From: Arthrobacter sp. H-02-3 | Lineage (GTDB): Bacteria; Actinomycetota; Actinomycetes; Actinomycetales; Micrococcaceae | Assembly: GCF_003097355.1 (NCBI RefSeq) | Contig: NZ_PYUI01000006.1 | Coordinates: forward strand, 62,001-126,000 | Direction of reading: 5' to 3' | Length of the DNA: 64,000 bases | Shown: positions 1 to 9,076 of the stretch, piece after piece | Layout: the number at the start of each line of letters is the position of its first letter | Position numbering within the stretch: position 1 is the stretch's first letter | Translations under genes and position numbers: made by a program | The notes under the pieces: model-generated | The model's input: only the letters and a program-made list of their open reading frames with translations | The model's database searches: none | Told to the model about the DNA's origin: nothing

Positions 1-90
1 CACGACCCTGGCTCCCGTCTGCACCACCCGTCTGAACCTCCGGGGAAAACCCGTCCGATCTGCGGCGATGTCCCCGGCCGCGGGTGGAAG

Positions 91-755
91 TTTTCCACAG
101 GGGTTATCCACATTGTTAATAACTTACACGCGTGTAGTTCGTGCCGGGTTTCCCGATCTGAAGGCCACAGCTGGCGAATTTCCGGGAGCGTGGGGAGGCC
201 GTCCGATGGATCTCCACACCTGTGGATAACTTCTGTGGGTAGCCCTGTGAGTAAGTGGATAACTCTGTTTGTTCGCCGGGTCCGCTGCTTCGCCCTGCAA
301 CAATGCGTCCCCAGGAACTGCAGATGCGCTGCCGGCTTCCCGCCGGCCCGCCGCCCCGTGTCGCTGGATCGTACGCCATCGCCGCAATGTGCAGCGGTGA
401 CGTCCTTTGATCCGGCCGCCCCTCAGGCCGCACGGCACGCACCGCTGGCCGACGCCAAGGTCTTTCAACAGGGTTATTCACAGTGTTAATAACTTGATCC
501 TCTTAGTAGCCACGCGAAAAAATCCGGCTCATGGCCCGCCAGCAAGGCATGCCGGATCCGCGAGCCGGCGGTTATCCCCAGCTGTGGATAACTTGTGGGT
601 AGAACACTGTTACTAAGTGGATAACTTATTCGTCGCACTCCGCCGGCCGGGACAGTCGCTTCTGGCGTGGCCTGGCACGGCCGCGGAGCACCGGACGGAG
701 CGGATGGCCGATCCACGGCACTTTTCCACAGGGAATCCACACTGTTAATAACTTA
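91..755 (+). repeat. Repeated DnaA-box modules (three A units, two B units)
   Basis: Module A is a box pair followed by TGTTAATAACTT. It appears at 91-126, 463-495 and 722-755. Module B is TGTGGATAACTT, then TGTGGGTAG, then AAGTGGATAACT. It appears at 221-265 and 583-627. The units alternate A, B, A, B, A, so the cluster looks as if it grew by duplication of an A-B block with later drift. Spacing between boxes inside each module is nearly constant, as expected for cooperative DnaA binding. Confidence 0.6.
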
Positions 756-903
756 CAGCGTTGTAATTCATGGCCCGGCGGAGATACCGCAGCCCCCGGA
801 CCGGCCAGCTGCGGCCTTTTGCCCGGGCTGGAAGGCGCGAATGAACGGAAACTTATGAACAATGTGGATAAGTTTCCCCAGACTTGTGCACAGCTGTGGA
901 TAA
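91..903. other. DnaA-box cluster (origin-like or DnaA-titrating region)
   Basis: This gene-free stretch holds five perfect TTATCCACA boxes: 104-112 on plus, and 221-229, 583-591, 863-871 and 895-903 on minus. TTATTCACA lies at 474-482. Near matches are TTTTCCACA at 91-99 and 722-730, TTATCCACT read on minus at 254-262 and 616-624, and TTGTGCACA at 884-892. AT-rich tracts (TGTTAATAACTT) recur at 114, 484 and 743. Such density is typical of a replication origin. However, dnaA or dnaN does not follow; the downstream genes (tag, crgA, pabA, pknB) are usually some 10 kb or more from dnaA in actinobacteria. It may be oriC itself or a secondary cluster that binds DnaA. No credible gene is seen in 1-965. 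Confidence 0.8.
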
Positions 904-965
904 AGCCGGCTCATGGAACCGGCGCTGCGCGGCACCGCGTCAGGCCGCCCCGCCGGACCGCGGCG

Positions 966-1571
966 TCAGTGCGGCCAGACGCCCGACGTTCCGCGCCGGT
1001 GGCTGTCCAGCAGGTGGGTATCCACCATGCCTATGGCTTCCATGAGCGCAAACATGGTGGTGGGTCCGACGAACGCGAAACCCTTCTTGCGCAGCGCCTT
1101 AGACAGCGCCACAGACTCGGCCGAGGTCGTGGGGACCTGATCCAGCGAATGAGGCCGGGGCGTGGTTGAGGGCTGAAAGGCCCAGACGAAGTCGACCAGG
1201 CCGCCGTCGTCCCGCAACGCCAGAGTCGCACTGGCGTTGGTGATCGTTGCTTGGATTTTGAGCCGGTTCCGGACAATGCCGGCATCGAGCATGAGCCGTT
1301 CCACATCGGCGTCGGTGAAGGACGCTACCGTCTCCGGGTGGAAGTTCTTGAATGCCGCACGGAAAGCGGGCCGCTTCCGCAGAATCGTCGCCCAGGACAG
1401 CCCGGCCTGGAACCCTTCGAGGCAGATTCGTTCGTAGAGTCCTTGCTCATCCCGGACGGGCATTCCCCACTCGGTGTCGTAGTACTCACGCAGCATGGGA
1501 TCCACGGCTGCCCACACAGGCCGCGCCAGTCCGTCGTCGCCAATAATTGAGCCGCTTACTGCCGGGGTCAT
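966..1571 (-). CDS. tag: DNA-3-methyladenine glycosylase I
   Basis: 201 aa. Tag removes 3-methyladenine from alkylated DNA in base-excision repair. The family core is clear: DPMLREYYDTEWG (residues 24-36), ICLEGFQAGLSW (49-60, with the base-binding Glu at 52), DAGIVRNRLKIQA and LSKALRKKGFAFVGPTT. The start has an AAGGA ribosome site about 6 nt upstream. Odd point: of the four zinc ligands known in E. coli Tag (Cys4, His17, His175, Cys179), only the third is kept (His186). The others read Pro18, Tyr31 and Ser190. The gene stands alone between the DnaA-box region and crgA. Confidence 0.93.
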   Translation of the reverse strand: MTPAVSGSIIGDDGLARPVWAAVDPMLREYYDTEWGMPVRDEQGLYERICLEGFQAGLSWATILRKRPAFRAAFKNFHPETVASFTDADVERLMLDAGIVRNRLKIQATITNASATLALRDDGGLVDFVWAFQPSTTPRPHSLDQVPTTSAESVALSKALRKKGFAFVGPTTMFALMEAIGMVDTHLLDSHRRGTSGVWPH

Positions 1572-1675
1572 CTGGAATCCTTCGCTGGGTTAATGCCGCT
1601 CCCAGCATTATCGGTCATAAGGACACGGCCGCCTGAAGCCGGCACAGCCGGGCGCTCGAGCGCCGGGATTAACGC

Positions 1676-1710
1676 TGATGGGCCGGTACACAGTGTGTAC
1701 CGGCCCATCA
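1676..1710 (-). terminator. Hairpin terminator of crgA
   Basis: A perfect 16-bp stem (TGATGGGCCGGTACAC, 1676-1691, with its complement 1695-1710) closes a 3-nt loop. It lies 25 nt past the crgA stop. There is no long U tract, as is common in high-GC actinobacteria. It also separates crgA from tag. Confidence 0.8.
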
Positions 1711-1735
1711 GGGACATGCTCCGCGGAGGCGTGGT

Positions 1736-1987
1736 TCAGGAACGCCAGCGCGTGGTCATCAGGAAGCCGATGATCGCGATTCCGAACCCGACGACGATGT
1801 TCCACGAGGCCCAGGCCTGCACTGGGAAGGCGCCTTGAGTGATGTAGAACGTGATGATCCACAGCAGACCAACGATCATCAGGCCAAACATGACGGGCTT
1901 GAACCAGACCGGATTGGGCTTGTAGGCCGCAGCAGAAGTCTGCGGCGCCACACTGGTAGTCCTCTTACGCGGCTTCGAGACGGGCAC
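1736..1987 (-). CDS. crgA: Cell division protein CrgA
   Basis: 83 aa. CrgA is a small membrane protein of the actinobacterial division site that interacts with FtsZ and peptidoglycan synthases. A basic N-terminus (KPRKRT) is followed by KPNPVWFKPVMFGLMIVGLLWIITFYI, the first membrane segment (about residues 28-50), and a second segment (about 60-77) ending in TTRWRS. The GTG start at 1987 was chosen because AGGAGG sits 6 nt upstream; longer reading of the frame runs into the divergent promoter region. It is divergent from the sortase gene with a 167-bp shared intergenic region. The position beside sortase, pabA and pknB matches the conserved actinobacterial order. Confidence 0.93.
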   Translation of the reverse strand: MPVSKPRKRTTSVAPQTSAAAYKPNPVWFKPVMFGLMIVGLLWIITFYITQGAFPVQAWASWNIVVGFGIAIIGFLMTTRWRS

Positions 1988-2154
1988 TGATCCTCCTTGG
2001 CGGGCCGGAACAAGAGCTGCTTGGTATCGTGCAGGAGGTAAGCCCCCGGCGGCCAGCGCGCTCTTGGTCAAGTTTGAATTCTCGTTCGCAGTCAATTCTA
2101 GCTGTAGTTCAGGCCACACCGTTGACCCCCAATCGCCCACGAGGAGAACCCGTA

Positions 2155-2955
2155 GTGCTGCAAGTGGAGCAGGGATCCGGCAGGACCGGCCGCCGGCGGG
2201 GACTGTTCCGGCGCGGTGTCCGGATCGCAGGTGAACTGCTCATGACGGTCGGCGTCATTCTCCTGCTCTTCGTGGCGTGGCAGTTGTGGTGGACGAATGT
2301 AGACTCCGACGCCCGGCAGCGCGACGTCGTTAGGGAATTCGCCCGTGGGACCGCAGTAGCCGCTCCCGCGGCGTTCGGCGTGCCGGAAACCGGCGGAGCC
2401 GCACAGGACGTCGTGCCGGCGGCCGCCGCCGCTGAACCCGTCGTTGCCCCTGAACCAGAAGAGGGCGCGACGATCGGCATCATGTATGTTCCCCGGTTCG
2501 GTGCCGGATACACCCGCCCCATCGTTCAGGGAACCACTCCGGCGCTGCTGGACACCCTTGGCATCGGGCACTACCAGGGCACCGCGATGCCGGGCGCGGC
2601 GGGAAACTTCGCGGTGGCCGGCCACCGGCAGACTCACGGCGCGGTCCTGGACAACATTGATGCCCTGGTGCCCGGGGACCGAATCTACGTCCAGACCCGC
2701 GGGGGCTACTATGTCTACGTGTTCCGGAACAGCCAGATAGTCCTGCCCTCGAGGACGGATGTACTGCTGCCGGTGCCGATGCAGCCGGGCGCAGTAGCCA
2801 CGGAGCGCTACCTGACTATGACGAGCTGCAATCCGCGCTTTGGCTCGCAGGAACGCTTTGTCGCCTACGCACTGCTGGAGCGGTGGCAACCTGTGTCGGC
2901 GGGTCCGCCGGCCGAAATCGCTCCCCAGGCGGCCCTCGCGGCCGGGGAAGGCTGA
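2155..2955 (+). CDS. Class E sortase
   Basis: 266 aa membrane-anchored transpeptidase that attaches sorted proteins to the cell wall. An arginine-rich cytoplasmic N-terminus and one membrane segment (about residues 26-46) precede an Ala/Pro-rich spacer. The sortase domain follows, with catalytic His157 (GHRQTHG), Cys225 (TMTSCNPRF) and Arg234 (SQERF). The GTG at 2155 was chosen because GAGGAG lies 8 nt upstream. Earlier in-frame codons lie in the promoter region shared with crgA. It begins a plus-strand operon with the small membrane gene and pabA. Its sorting substrates are not in the window. Confidence 0.9.
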   Translation: MLQVEQGSGRTGRRRGLFRRGVRIAGELLMTVGVILLLFVAWQLWWTNVDSDARQRDVVREFARGTAVAAPAAFGVPETGGAAQDVVPAAAAAEPVVAPEPEEGATIGIMYVPRFGAGYTRPIVQGTTPALLDTLGIGHYQGTAMPGAAGNFAVAGHRQTHGAVLDNIDALVPGDRIYVQTRGGYYVYVFRNSQIVLPSRTDVLLPVPMQPGAVATERYLTMTSCNPRFGSQERFVAYALLERWQPVSAGPPAEIAPQAALAAGEG

Positions 2956-2958
2956 GGC

Positions 2959-3129
2959 ATGTACAGCTGGCTATTCCGCCACCTTCCAGGGCCCTTGTGG
3001 CTCAGGATTGTGACGGCGCTGGTGCTTGCGGCCGGAGCACTGGTATTGATGGTTCAGTTCCTTTTTCCCTGGCTGGCGCAATTCACCCAGTTAACAGATT
3101 CAACGATTGGTTCAGCAAGGCACCCATGA
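2959..3129 (+). CDS. Small single-pass membrane protein
   Basis: 56 aa. It starts 3 nt after the sortase stop, and its stop overlaps the pabA start (ATGA at 3126). Sequence: MYSWLFRHLPGPLW, then one hydrophobic segment (about residues 16-42: IVTALVLAAGALVLM and on into FLFPWLAQF), then a short polar tail. Its tight coupling on both sides and its hydrophobic profile support a real gene. Small proteins at this position between sortase and pabA are seen in related actinobacteria, but no function is known to me. Confidence 0.75.
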   Translation: MYSWLFRHLPGPLWLRIVTALVLAAGALVLMVQFLFPWLAQFTQLTDSTIGSARHP

Positions 3130-3767
3130 GCACAACCAAGATCTTGGTCGTAGACAACTACGACAGCTTTGTCTACACCCTGGTGGGCTACCTCCAGGAG
3201 CTCGGCGCGGAGACCACGGTGGTCCGCAACGACGACGTCACGCTCGCCGAGGCGATCGAAATGGCCGAGGCACGCGACGGCGTGCTCATCTCCCCCGGTC
3301 CGGGGAATCCGGCCGAGGCCGGCGTCTGCATTGAGCTGATTAAATGGTGCGGCCGCCACGCAAAGCCCATGCTGGGCGTATGCCTGGGCCATCAGGCGCT
3401 GGCTGAGGCCTACGGGGGAATCGTGACGCACGCGCCCGAACTGATGCACGGTAAGACGTCCCTGGTCGAACACCACGGAACCAGTGTGTTTGCCGGGCTC
3501 CAGTCGCCCCTCACGGCCACCCGCTACCATTCACTGGCCGCTGTCCGCGAGAGCATCCCGGAGGTCCTGGAGATCACCGCGGAAACGGCCACGGGTGTTG
3601 TGATGGGTCTGCAGCACCGCACCGCCCCGCTGTGCGGTGTCCAGTTCCACCCGGAATCAGTCCTGACCGAAGGCGGCTACCAGATGCTCGGCAACTGGCT
3701 CGAGTCGCTGGGCATGGCTGGCGCCGCCGAACGGGCAGCGGACCTGAGCCCGCTCATCAAGCACTGA
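3126..3767 (+). CDS. pabA: Aminodeoxychorismate/anthranilate synthase glutamine amidotransferase subunit
   Basis: 213 aa class I glutamine amidotransferase. It releases ammonia from glutamine for 4-amino-4-deoxychorismate (folate) and perhaps anthranilate (tryptophan) synthesis. Seen: NYDSFVY near the N-terminus, PGPGNP (58-62), the nucleophile Cys86 in GVCLGHQ, and His175/Glu177 in QFHPES. The ATG at 3126 overlaps the preceding stop and begins MSTTKILVVDNYDSF. No synthase (pabB/trpE) is adjacent, so the partner is encoded elsewhere. This is the locus called trpG in mycobacteria; whether it serves one or both pathways cannot be read from sequence. It converges on pknB. Confidence 0.9.
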   Translation: MSTTKILVVDNYDSFVYTLVGYLQELGAETTVVRNDDVTLAEAIEMAEARDGVLISPGPGNPAEAGVCIELIKWCGRHAKPMLGVCLGHQALAEAYGGIVTHAPELMHGKTSLVEHHGTSVFAGLQSPLTATRYHSLAAVRESIPEVLEITAETATGVVMGLQHRTAPLCGVQFHPESVLTEGGYQMLGNWLESLGMAGAAERAADLSPLIKH

Positions 3768-3803
3768 CCCGTCAGGGACAACCCAGGTAGGAAACAGCCC
3801 AGG

Positions 3804-5729
3804 TCAGGGGAACAACCCGTTCAGGACGGCGTCCTCCTTGGACGCGGTCTTGGTGGGACTCGGCGTGGGCGTCGGTGTGGGAGCTGGCGCCGGCGCCTTC
3901 GCCACCGTCACGGTGATGGTCTTGCCCTGCTCCACGAGCGAATCCGCGGCATCGGCCTGCCCTGTCACCTTGCCCGGAGCCACCTGGGAATTCTCCACTT
4001 CGGTGGCATTGAGCTTCAAGCCCTGGGCCGTCAGGGCCGCCTCCGCGTCCGCCAGGGGCAGCCCGATCAGCTGCGGCACGGCAACCTTCCCGGTCGAGAC
4101 GACGATTTCGACGGCGTCCCCCACGGCCACCACCTGGCCAGGGGCCGGGTTGGTGGTGATGACGATGCCGGCCGGGACCGTGGGGTTGTTGGATGTCTTG
4201 GTGGTGAGGGAACCGGTCAGTCCCTCTTGGTGCAGGAGGTCGCGGGCCGCCGCCTCCGTCCGGCCGGGCAGGTCCGTCGGGATGGCGATGGTGCTGGGGC
4301 CTTCGGAGATGTTCAGGATGATGTCCGAGTTGGCTTCCAGGGAACTTCCCGAGGACGGCACCGTACCAATTGCGGTGCCCTTCGGGATGGTGTCGTGCTG
4401 CAGCCGTTTGAGTTGCGGCTTGAATCCGGCGTTATAGAGCCTCTGCAGAGCCTCTGATTCCGTCAAGGACGTCACGGTGGGTATCAGGACCTTGGTCGCC
4501 TGTGGCGGGCTTTGGTTCATGAGGTTGTACAGCCACAGGCCGCCCCCGGCCAGCACCAGCATCGTGAGGACCACCAGGGTCGCGATCCAGGTGCGGCGGC
4601 GGGATTTCTGCCGCGGCGTGCGTTCGCGTTCGACCGGCAGCGCCAGGGGCAGGCTGCCGGTGTCCGCGATGCCGTACAGTTCGGTGCCGGCAGGCTGCAG
4701 CATGTGATCGTCCAGGGGCGCTTCCTCGGCGGGCCGCAGACGGCCGCCGGGGGACTCGTCCAGGAACTTGGCCCCGGTCAGCGAGAAGGCTGCCGTGGGC
4801 GCCAGCGGGTCTTGACGGGAAACGGCGTTGGTGGGGTCGGTTGGGGCCTCACTGGCCGCCGGCGCGGTTACCGCTACACCGTTGCGCGCGGCCCGCAGGG
4901 CCCGCCGGAAGGCAGCCGCGTCCTGGAAACGGTCCGCGCGGTTCTTCTGCAGCGCCTTCATCAGCACGCTGTCCAGCGCCTCGGAGACCTCAGGGTTGAG
5001 GCTGCTGGCCGGCTCAGGGATTTCACGGACATGCTGGTACGCCACAGAGACCGGGCTGTCCCCGATGAACGGCGGCCGGCCGGTCAGCATTTCATACAGG
5101 AGGCATCCAGCGGAGTAGAGATCGCTACGTGCGTCGACCGTTTCGCCGCGGGCCTGTTCCGGGGACAGGTACTGGGCCGTGCCCACCACGGCCTGCGTCT
5201 GCGTCATGGTTGCCGAGGAGTCCGCAATGGCGCGGGCGATCCCGAAGTCCATGACCTTCACGCTGTTCGATTCCGGGCAGAACATCACGTTGGCGGGTTT
5301 GATGTCGCGGTGCACGATTCCGGCCTTGTGGCTGTAATCGAGGGCGGACAGCACACCCAGGGTGAAGTCGATGGCCTGATCGATGGTGACTTCCTTGGCC
5401 CGGACCAGGTCACGAATGGTTTTGCCGGAGACGAATTCCATCACGATGTAGGGCACCCGGACGTTGTCTTCGCGGTCACCGGGGACCGCATGGTCCCCGG
5501 TGTCGAAGACAGCCACGATCGAGGGATGGTTGAGCGCGGCGACGGCCTGGGCCTCGCGCTTGAACCGGGCCTGGAACTGGGGATCCCGGGCCAGGTCCGG
5601 GCGCAGCAGTTTGACGGCGACAGTGCGTCCCAGCCGGGTATCGACACCGCGGAACACGTCCGCCATGCCGCCGCGGCCGATCAGCTCACCCAGCTCATAG
5701 CGTCCGCTGAGGACGCGCTGCGTGTTCAC
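3804..5729 (-). CDS. pknB: Serine/threonine protein kinase with PASTA domains (PknB type)
   Basis: 641 aa membrane kinase that senses muropeptides or lipid II and controls growth and division. Kinase domain: glycine loop GRGGMADV (18-25), Lys40, HRDIKPAN (140-147), DFG (161-163), and an activation segment with TMTQTQAVVGTAQYLSPE. A juxtamembrane linker leads to one membrane segment (WIATLVVLTMLVLAGGGLWL), then three extracellular PASTA repeats and a Pro/Thr-rich tail. The GTG at 5729 was chosen for its AGGGAGGAT ribosome site; an ATG at 5774 would add 15 residues but lacks a good site. It lies last in the fhaA-pknB chain, after pknA. Confidence 0.93.
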   Translation of the reverse strand: MNTQRVLSGRYELGELIGRGGMADVFRGVDTRLGRTVAVKLLRPDLARDPQFQARFKREAQAVAALNHPSIVAVFDTGDHAVPGDREDNVRVPYIVMEFVSGKTIRDLVRAKEVTIDQAIDFTLGVLSALDYSHKAGIVHRDIKPANVMFCPESNSVKVMDFGIARAIADSSATMTQTQAVVGTAQYLSPEQARGETVDARSDLYSAGCLLYEMLTGRPPFIGDSPVSVAYQHVREIPEPASSLNPEVSEALDSVLMKALQKNRADRFQDAAAFRRALRAARNGVAVTAPAASEAPTDPTNAVSRQDPLAPTAAFSLTGAKFLDESPGGRLRPAEEAPLDDHMLQPAGTELYGIADTGSLPLALPVERERTPRQKSRRRTWIATLVVLTMLVLAGGGLWLYNLMNQSPPQATKVLIPTVTSLTESEALQRLYNAGFKPQLKRLQHDTIPKGTAIGTVPSSGSSLEANSDIILNISEGPSTIAIPTDLPGRTEAAARDLLHQEGLTGSLTTKTSNNPTVPAGIVITTNPAPGQVVAVGDAVEIVVSTGKVAVPQLIGLPLADAEAALTAQGLKLNATEVENSQVAPGKVTGQADAADSLVEQGKTITVTVAKAPAPAPTPTPTPSPTKTASKEDAVLNGLFP

Positions 5730-5780
5730 AGGGCGATCCTCCCTGTGCGACGGTGTGCGGGGTGTGTTGTTCATGATTTC

Positions 5781-7622
5781 TTAGGGTGCGGACTTGGTAG
5801 GTGAAGGCGTTGTGGCCGAGGCCTTGGCGAGGTGGTAGGTCACGACGCTCCCGGAGGCCACCTTGCTCCCGGATGCGGGGTCCGAGCTCACAAAGGTTCC
5901 CGGGTCTTCCTTCTTGTTCGTGGGGCTGACGTCGGCTCCCTTGGCCCAGCGCAGTCCGGCGTTCTGGATGGCCTGCTGGACTTCGGCCTCGCTGGCGCCT
6001 GCCGGAATCGACGGGACGGCGACCATTTCCGGCCCCTTGGAGTAGCTCACGGTGATGGTGGTCCCGGGCTGGACCGGACCGGAGGGGTCAATATTGGTGA
6101 CGGTACCCGGTGTCGCGTCGTTGAAGACCTCGGCGCCGGTGACTTGGAGCCCCTTGCCGACCAGCTCGTTGCGGACGTCGGCGTAGGGGCGCCCCAGGTA
6201 GGCGTCCGGGATCAGGTTGATGGCTGCCGGGGTGGACTCGGTGGGCGTCGCGGAAGAGGCAGTGGGGGTGGGGGTCTCGGAGGGCGATGCGGACGACGGC
6301 GAGGGGCTGGCGCTGCTCGGCTTCACGCTGTTGGACGTGGGGGCAGTTGTGACCGGCGCCTGTGAGGGAAAGAGGTTACCGGCCTGGCTGATGACCACAC
6401 CGGCAAGGGCGAAAACCACCAGCAGGATCAGCGCAATCAGCGGCCAGGTCCACGGGCTGCGCTTGCGGCGCTGCGGTTCCTCGGCGTGTTCGTCTTCCTC
6501 GTCGTACTCTGCCTCGTCCTGCATCCAGTTGCGCTCGGCGGCCAGGGCGTCGGCGCGGTTGAGCGCGTTGCGTGCCCCGTAGCCGCTGGCTGCTGCCGCG
6601 CCGGCCGCAAGGCCTGCTGCCGCGCCGGCACCGGCGGCGCCGACGACGGGCAGCGCGGAGGTTGCCGACGTCGACTTGTCCTCCGCGGCGCTGGAGGCAA
6701 TGACGCTGGTGGCTGCCGTGGGGAGATCGACCGGAGCCGTGATGGGCCCGGTTGCCGCGTCGAAGAGGAGCATGCCCGGAACAGCTGCGTGGGCCGCCGC
6801 GATGTCACCGTTGCGGATGGCCTCGGCCGCCTCGGACAGCTTGATGGCATCAGCAGGGCGGTTCTTCGGATCCTTGGCCAGCATGGACATCAGGAGCGCC
6901 CGGACGGGCCGGGGCAGTGTCTCCGGCAGCGGCGGCGGCGCATCATTGACCTGGGCCAGCGCGATGGCGATCTGGGACTCCCCGGAGAACGGCCGGTGGC
7001 CCGTGAGGCACTCGTAGCCGATCACACCGAGGGAGTAGATGTCCGAGGCTCCGGTGGCCGTCTGCCCCGTGGCCTGTTCCGGTGCCAGGTACTGGGCGGT
7101 GCCCATCACCTGACCGGTCTGGGTCAGCGGAACCTGGTCGGCCAGGCGGGCGATGCCGAAGTCGGTGACCTTGACACGGCCGTCCGGGGTGATGAGCAGG
7201 TTTCCCGGCTTGATGTCGCGGTGCACGAGGCCCTGCGCATGGGCGACGGCGAGGGCACGCGCCGTCTGCGCCATCATCGAGAGGGTCCGGTCCGGGGAGA
7301 GGACCTGCTCGTGTTCGATGATGCTGCTCAACGGCTGGCCCGGGACCAGTTCCATGACGAGGTAGGCGGAGCCCTCTTCCTCACCGTAATCGAAGACGTT
7401 GGCGATGCCCACGTGGTTCAGGAGCGCGGTATGGCGTGCCTCGGCGCGGAACCGCTGCAGGAACCCGGGATCACCCGTGTATTCCTCCTTGAGCACCTTG
7501 ATGGCGACAATGCGGCCAAGGATCAGGTCTTTGGCTTTCCAGACTTCTCCCATGCCGCCGATCGCAATGCGTGTGGTCAGCTGGAATCTGCCGCCGAGGG
7601 TGATTCCTGAAGTAGGCCTCAC
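5781..7622 (-). CDS. pknA: Serine/threonine protein kinase with PASTA domains (PknA position)
   Basis: 613 aa. An N-terminal kinase domain ([10 protein letters not shown] at about 21-30, Lys42, [24 protein letters not shown]) is followed by an Ala-rich linker and an acidic stretch ([12 protein letters not shown]). Next come one membrane segment ([20 protein letters not shown]), a Ser/Thr/Pro-rich spacer and two PASTA repeats. Mycobacterial PknA has no PASTA repeats, so this copy probably senses the wall directly. The start ATG overlaps the pbpA stop by 4 nt, which suggests translational coupling. Together with PknB and the phosphatase PstP it should set phosphorylation of division and wall-synthesis proteins. 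Confidence 0.92.
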   Translation of the reverse strand: MRPTSGITLGGRFQLTTRIAIGGMGEVWKAKDLILGRIVAIKVLKEEYTGDPGFLQRFRAEARHTALLNHVGIANVFDYGEEEGSAYLVMELVPGQPLSSIIEHEQVLSPDRTLSMMAQTARALAVAHAQGLVHRDIKPGNLLITPDGRVKVTDFGIARLADQVPLTQTGQVMGTAQYLAPEQATGQTATGASDIYSLGVIGYECLTGHRPFSGESQIAIALAQVNDAPPPLPETLPRPVRALLMSMLAKDPKNRPADAIKLSEAAEAIRNGDIAAAHAAVPGMLLFDAATGPITAPVDLPTAATSVIASSAAEDKSTSATSALPVVGAAGAGAAAGLAAGAAAASGYGARNALNRADALAAERNWMQDEAEYDEEDEHAEEPQRRKRSPWTWPLIALILLVVFALAGVVISQAGNLFPSQAPVTTAPTSNSVKPSSASPSPSSASPSETPTPTASSATPTESTPAAINLIPDAYLGRPYADVRNELVGKGLQVTGAEVFNDATPGTVTNIDPSGPVQPGTTITVSYSKGPEMVAVPSIPAGASEAEVQQAIQNAGLRWAKGADVSPTNKKEDPGTFVSSDPASGSKVASGSVVTYHLAKASATTPSPTKSAP

Positions 7623-9076
7623 TTATTCAACACCGCCTCAAAAATCTTCTTCGCGTTCGGACTGGTTAGGTTTGCGCCGGTGGTGATGTCTACGCCTTCC
7701 ATGACGATGGTGACAGCCACCTGCGGGTCATTCGCCGGGGCGAACCCGGTGAACCATGAGTTGTTCAGGCCGTTGCCGAGTTCCGCGGTTCCGGTCTTGC
7801 CGGCCACCTGGACGCCGGGCACGGCCGCCCGCTTGGCGATGCCGTCGTCAACGACGCTGACCATCCACTCGTTGATCTGCCGCGCGATCTCCGGCGTGGT
7901 GGAGGTGCGCAGGGCCTGCGGTTTCGGCTCGCTGATAGTACGGAGGTCCGGGGCGCGTACGGCCTTGATCAGGTTCGGCTGCATCTGAACGCCGTCGTTG
8001 GCGATCGCGGCCGTCATCGTATTGATCTGGAGCGGGGTGGCCCGGACGTCCCGCTGGCCGATCGAGGACTGCGCCAGTCCTGCGTCGTCCAGCGGATCGC
8101 TCGGGAAAAAGCTCGGCGCCGAGTCCAGCTTCAACTGGTCGCCGAAGTCCTGTCCGAAGCCGAACTTTGACGCCTGGTCCCCGATGGCCTGCTGGCCCAG
8201 GTCCAGCGCGATGCTGGCGAACGGGGTGTTGCAGGACTGTTGCAGGGCAAACGCGAACGACGCCGTGCTGCGGGTGTAGCAGTTGCCTCCCGCATAGTTG
8301 GGGAGCTTGTATTCGATGCCGGGGAACGACATCTCCGCCGGGTTGGGCAGGACGCTGTCCTTGTTGTACTTGCCCGACTTCAGCGCCGCAGCGGTGTCGA
8401 TGAGCTTGAACACCGATCCGGGCGCCAGCAATGCCCCGGTGGGGCCGCTGACGTTCTGGTTCAGGTTGATCCCGGGGATCTGGTTCAGCTCGTTGTAGTT
8501 GGACTGCTCGGCCACCGGATCCTGCGTGGCAATCAGGTTGGGGTCATAAGAGGGCTTGGAGACCATGGCCAGGATCGCGCCGGTCTTCGGGTTGGTGACC
8601 ACGATGGAACCACGCTGGCCGTCCGGGATGAGGTCGTAGGCAAGCTTCTGGATCTTGGGGTCCAGTGTCAGCTCCACGGACGCGCCCTTGGGCTGGTTGC
8701 CGAGGAACAACTGGCCAACCCGGTCCAGGAACTGCTGGTCCGAGCTGCCGGCCAGCACATCGTTCATCGATTTCTCAAGGCCGGTGAGGCCGTAGTTCTT
8801 GGAGAAGTATCCGGTGACTCCCGCGTAGAGCTCGGGCTGGGAGTAGGTCCGCTGAAATTTGCAGCTCTCGGTGGCAGGCACGGATTCTGCCACCGGGGTG
8901 CCGCCGACAATGATGGCGCCGCGGTCGTTGCAGTAGTTCTGCAGGATGGCGCGCCTGTTCCAGGCGTTGGCTTGGAGCTCGTCTGCGCCGACCACCTGCA
9001 CGTAGCTGAGCGCGCCGAAGATCAGCACGAACATCGCGATGGCGGCGATCCATGAATTGCGAATGGCCTGGTTCAT
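7619..9076 (-). CDS. pbpA: Penicillin-binding protein, class B transpeptidase
   Basis: 485 aa septal or elongation D,D-transpeptidase. A membrane anchor (about residues 9-29) precedes the dimerisation domain. The transpeptidase motifs are complete: SVFK (Ser221, Lys224), SCN (280-282) and KTG (426-428). The ATG at 9076 overlaps the rodA stop (ATGA), and the pbpA stop overlaps the pknA start. The pairing with the RodA-type polymerase implies that they act as a two-protein glycan polymerase/cross-linking unit at the membrane. Confidence 0.93.
   Translation of the reverse strand: MNQAIRNSWIAAIAMFVLIFGALSYVQVVGADELQANAWNRRAILQNYCNDRGAIIVGGTPVAESVPATESCKFQRTYSQPELYAGVTGYFSKNYGLTGLEKSMNDVLAGSSDQQFLDRVGQLFLGNQPKGASVELTLDPKIQKLAYDLIPDGQRGSIVVTNPKTGAILAMVSKPSYDPNLIATQDPVAEQSNYNELNQIPGINLNQNVSGPTGALLAPGSVFKLIDTAAALKSGKYNKDSVLPNPAEMSFPGIEYKLPNYAGGNCYTRSTASFAFALQQSCNTPFASIALDLGQQAIGDQASKFGFGQDFGDQLKLDSAPSFFPSDPLDDAGLAQSSIGQRDVRATPLQINTMTAAIANDGVQMQPNLIKAVRAPDLRTISEPKPQALRTSTTPEIARQINEWMVSVVDDGIAKRAAVPGVQVAGKTGTAELGNGLNNSWFTGFAPANDPQVAVTIVMEGVDITTGANLTSPNAKKIFEAVLNK

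Noticed and set aside
116..862. Several open frames in the DnaA-box region
   Set aside because: They run through box repeats on both strands, lack ribosome sites and encode Arg/Pro-rich sequence typical of non-coding GC-rich DNA.
4512..5804. Long plus-strand open frame opposite pknB
   Set aside because: It is antisense to a kinase gene with all motifs in place; its composition (Gly/Arg/Asp/His rich) is what GC-rich codon positions give on the other strand.
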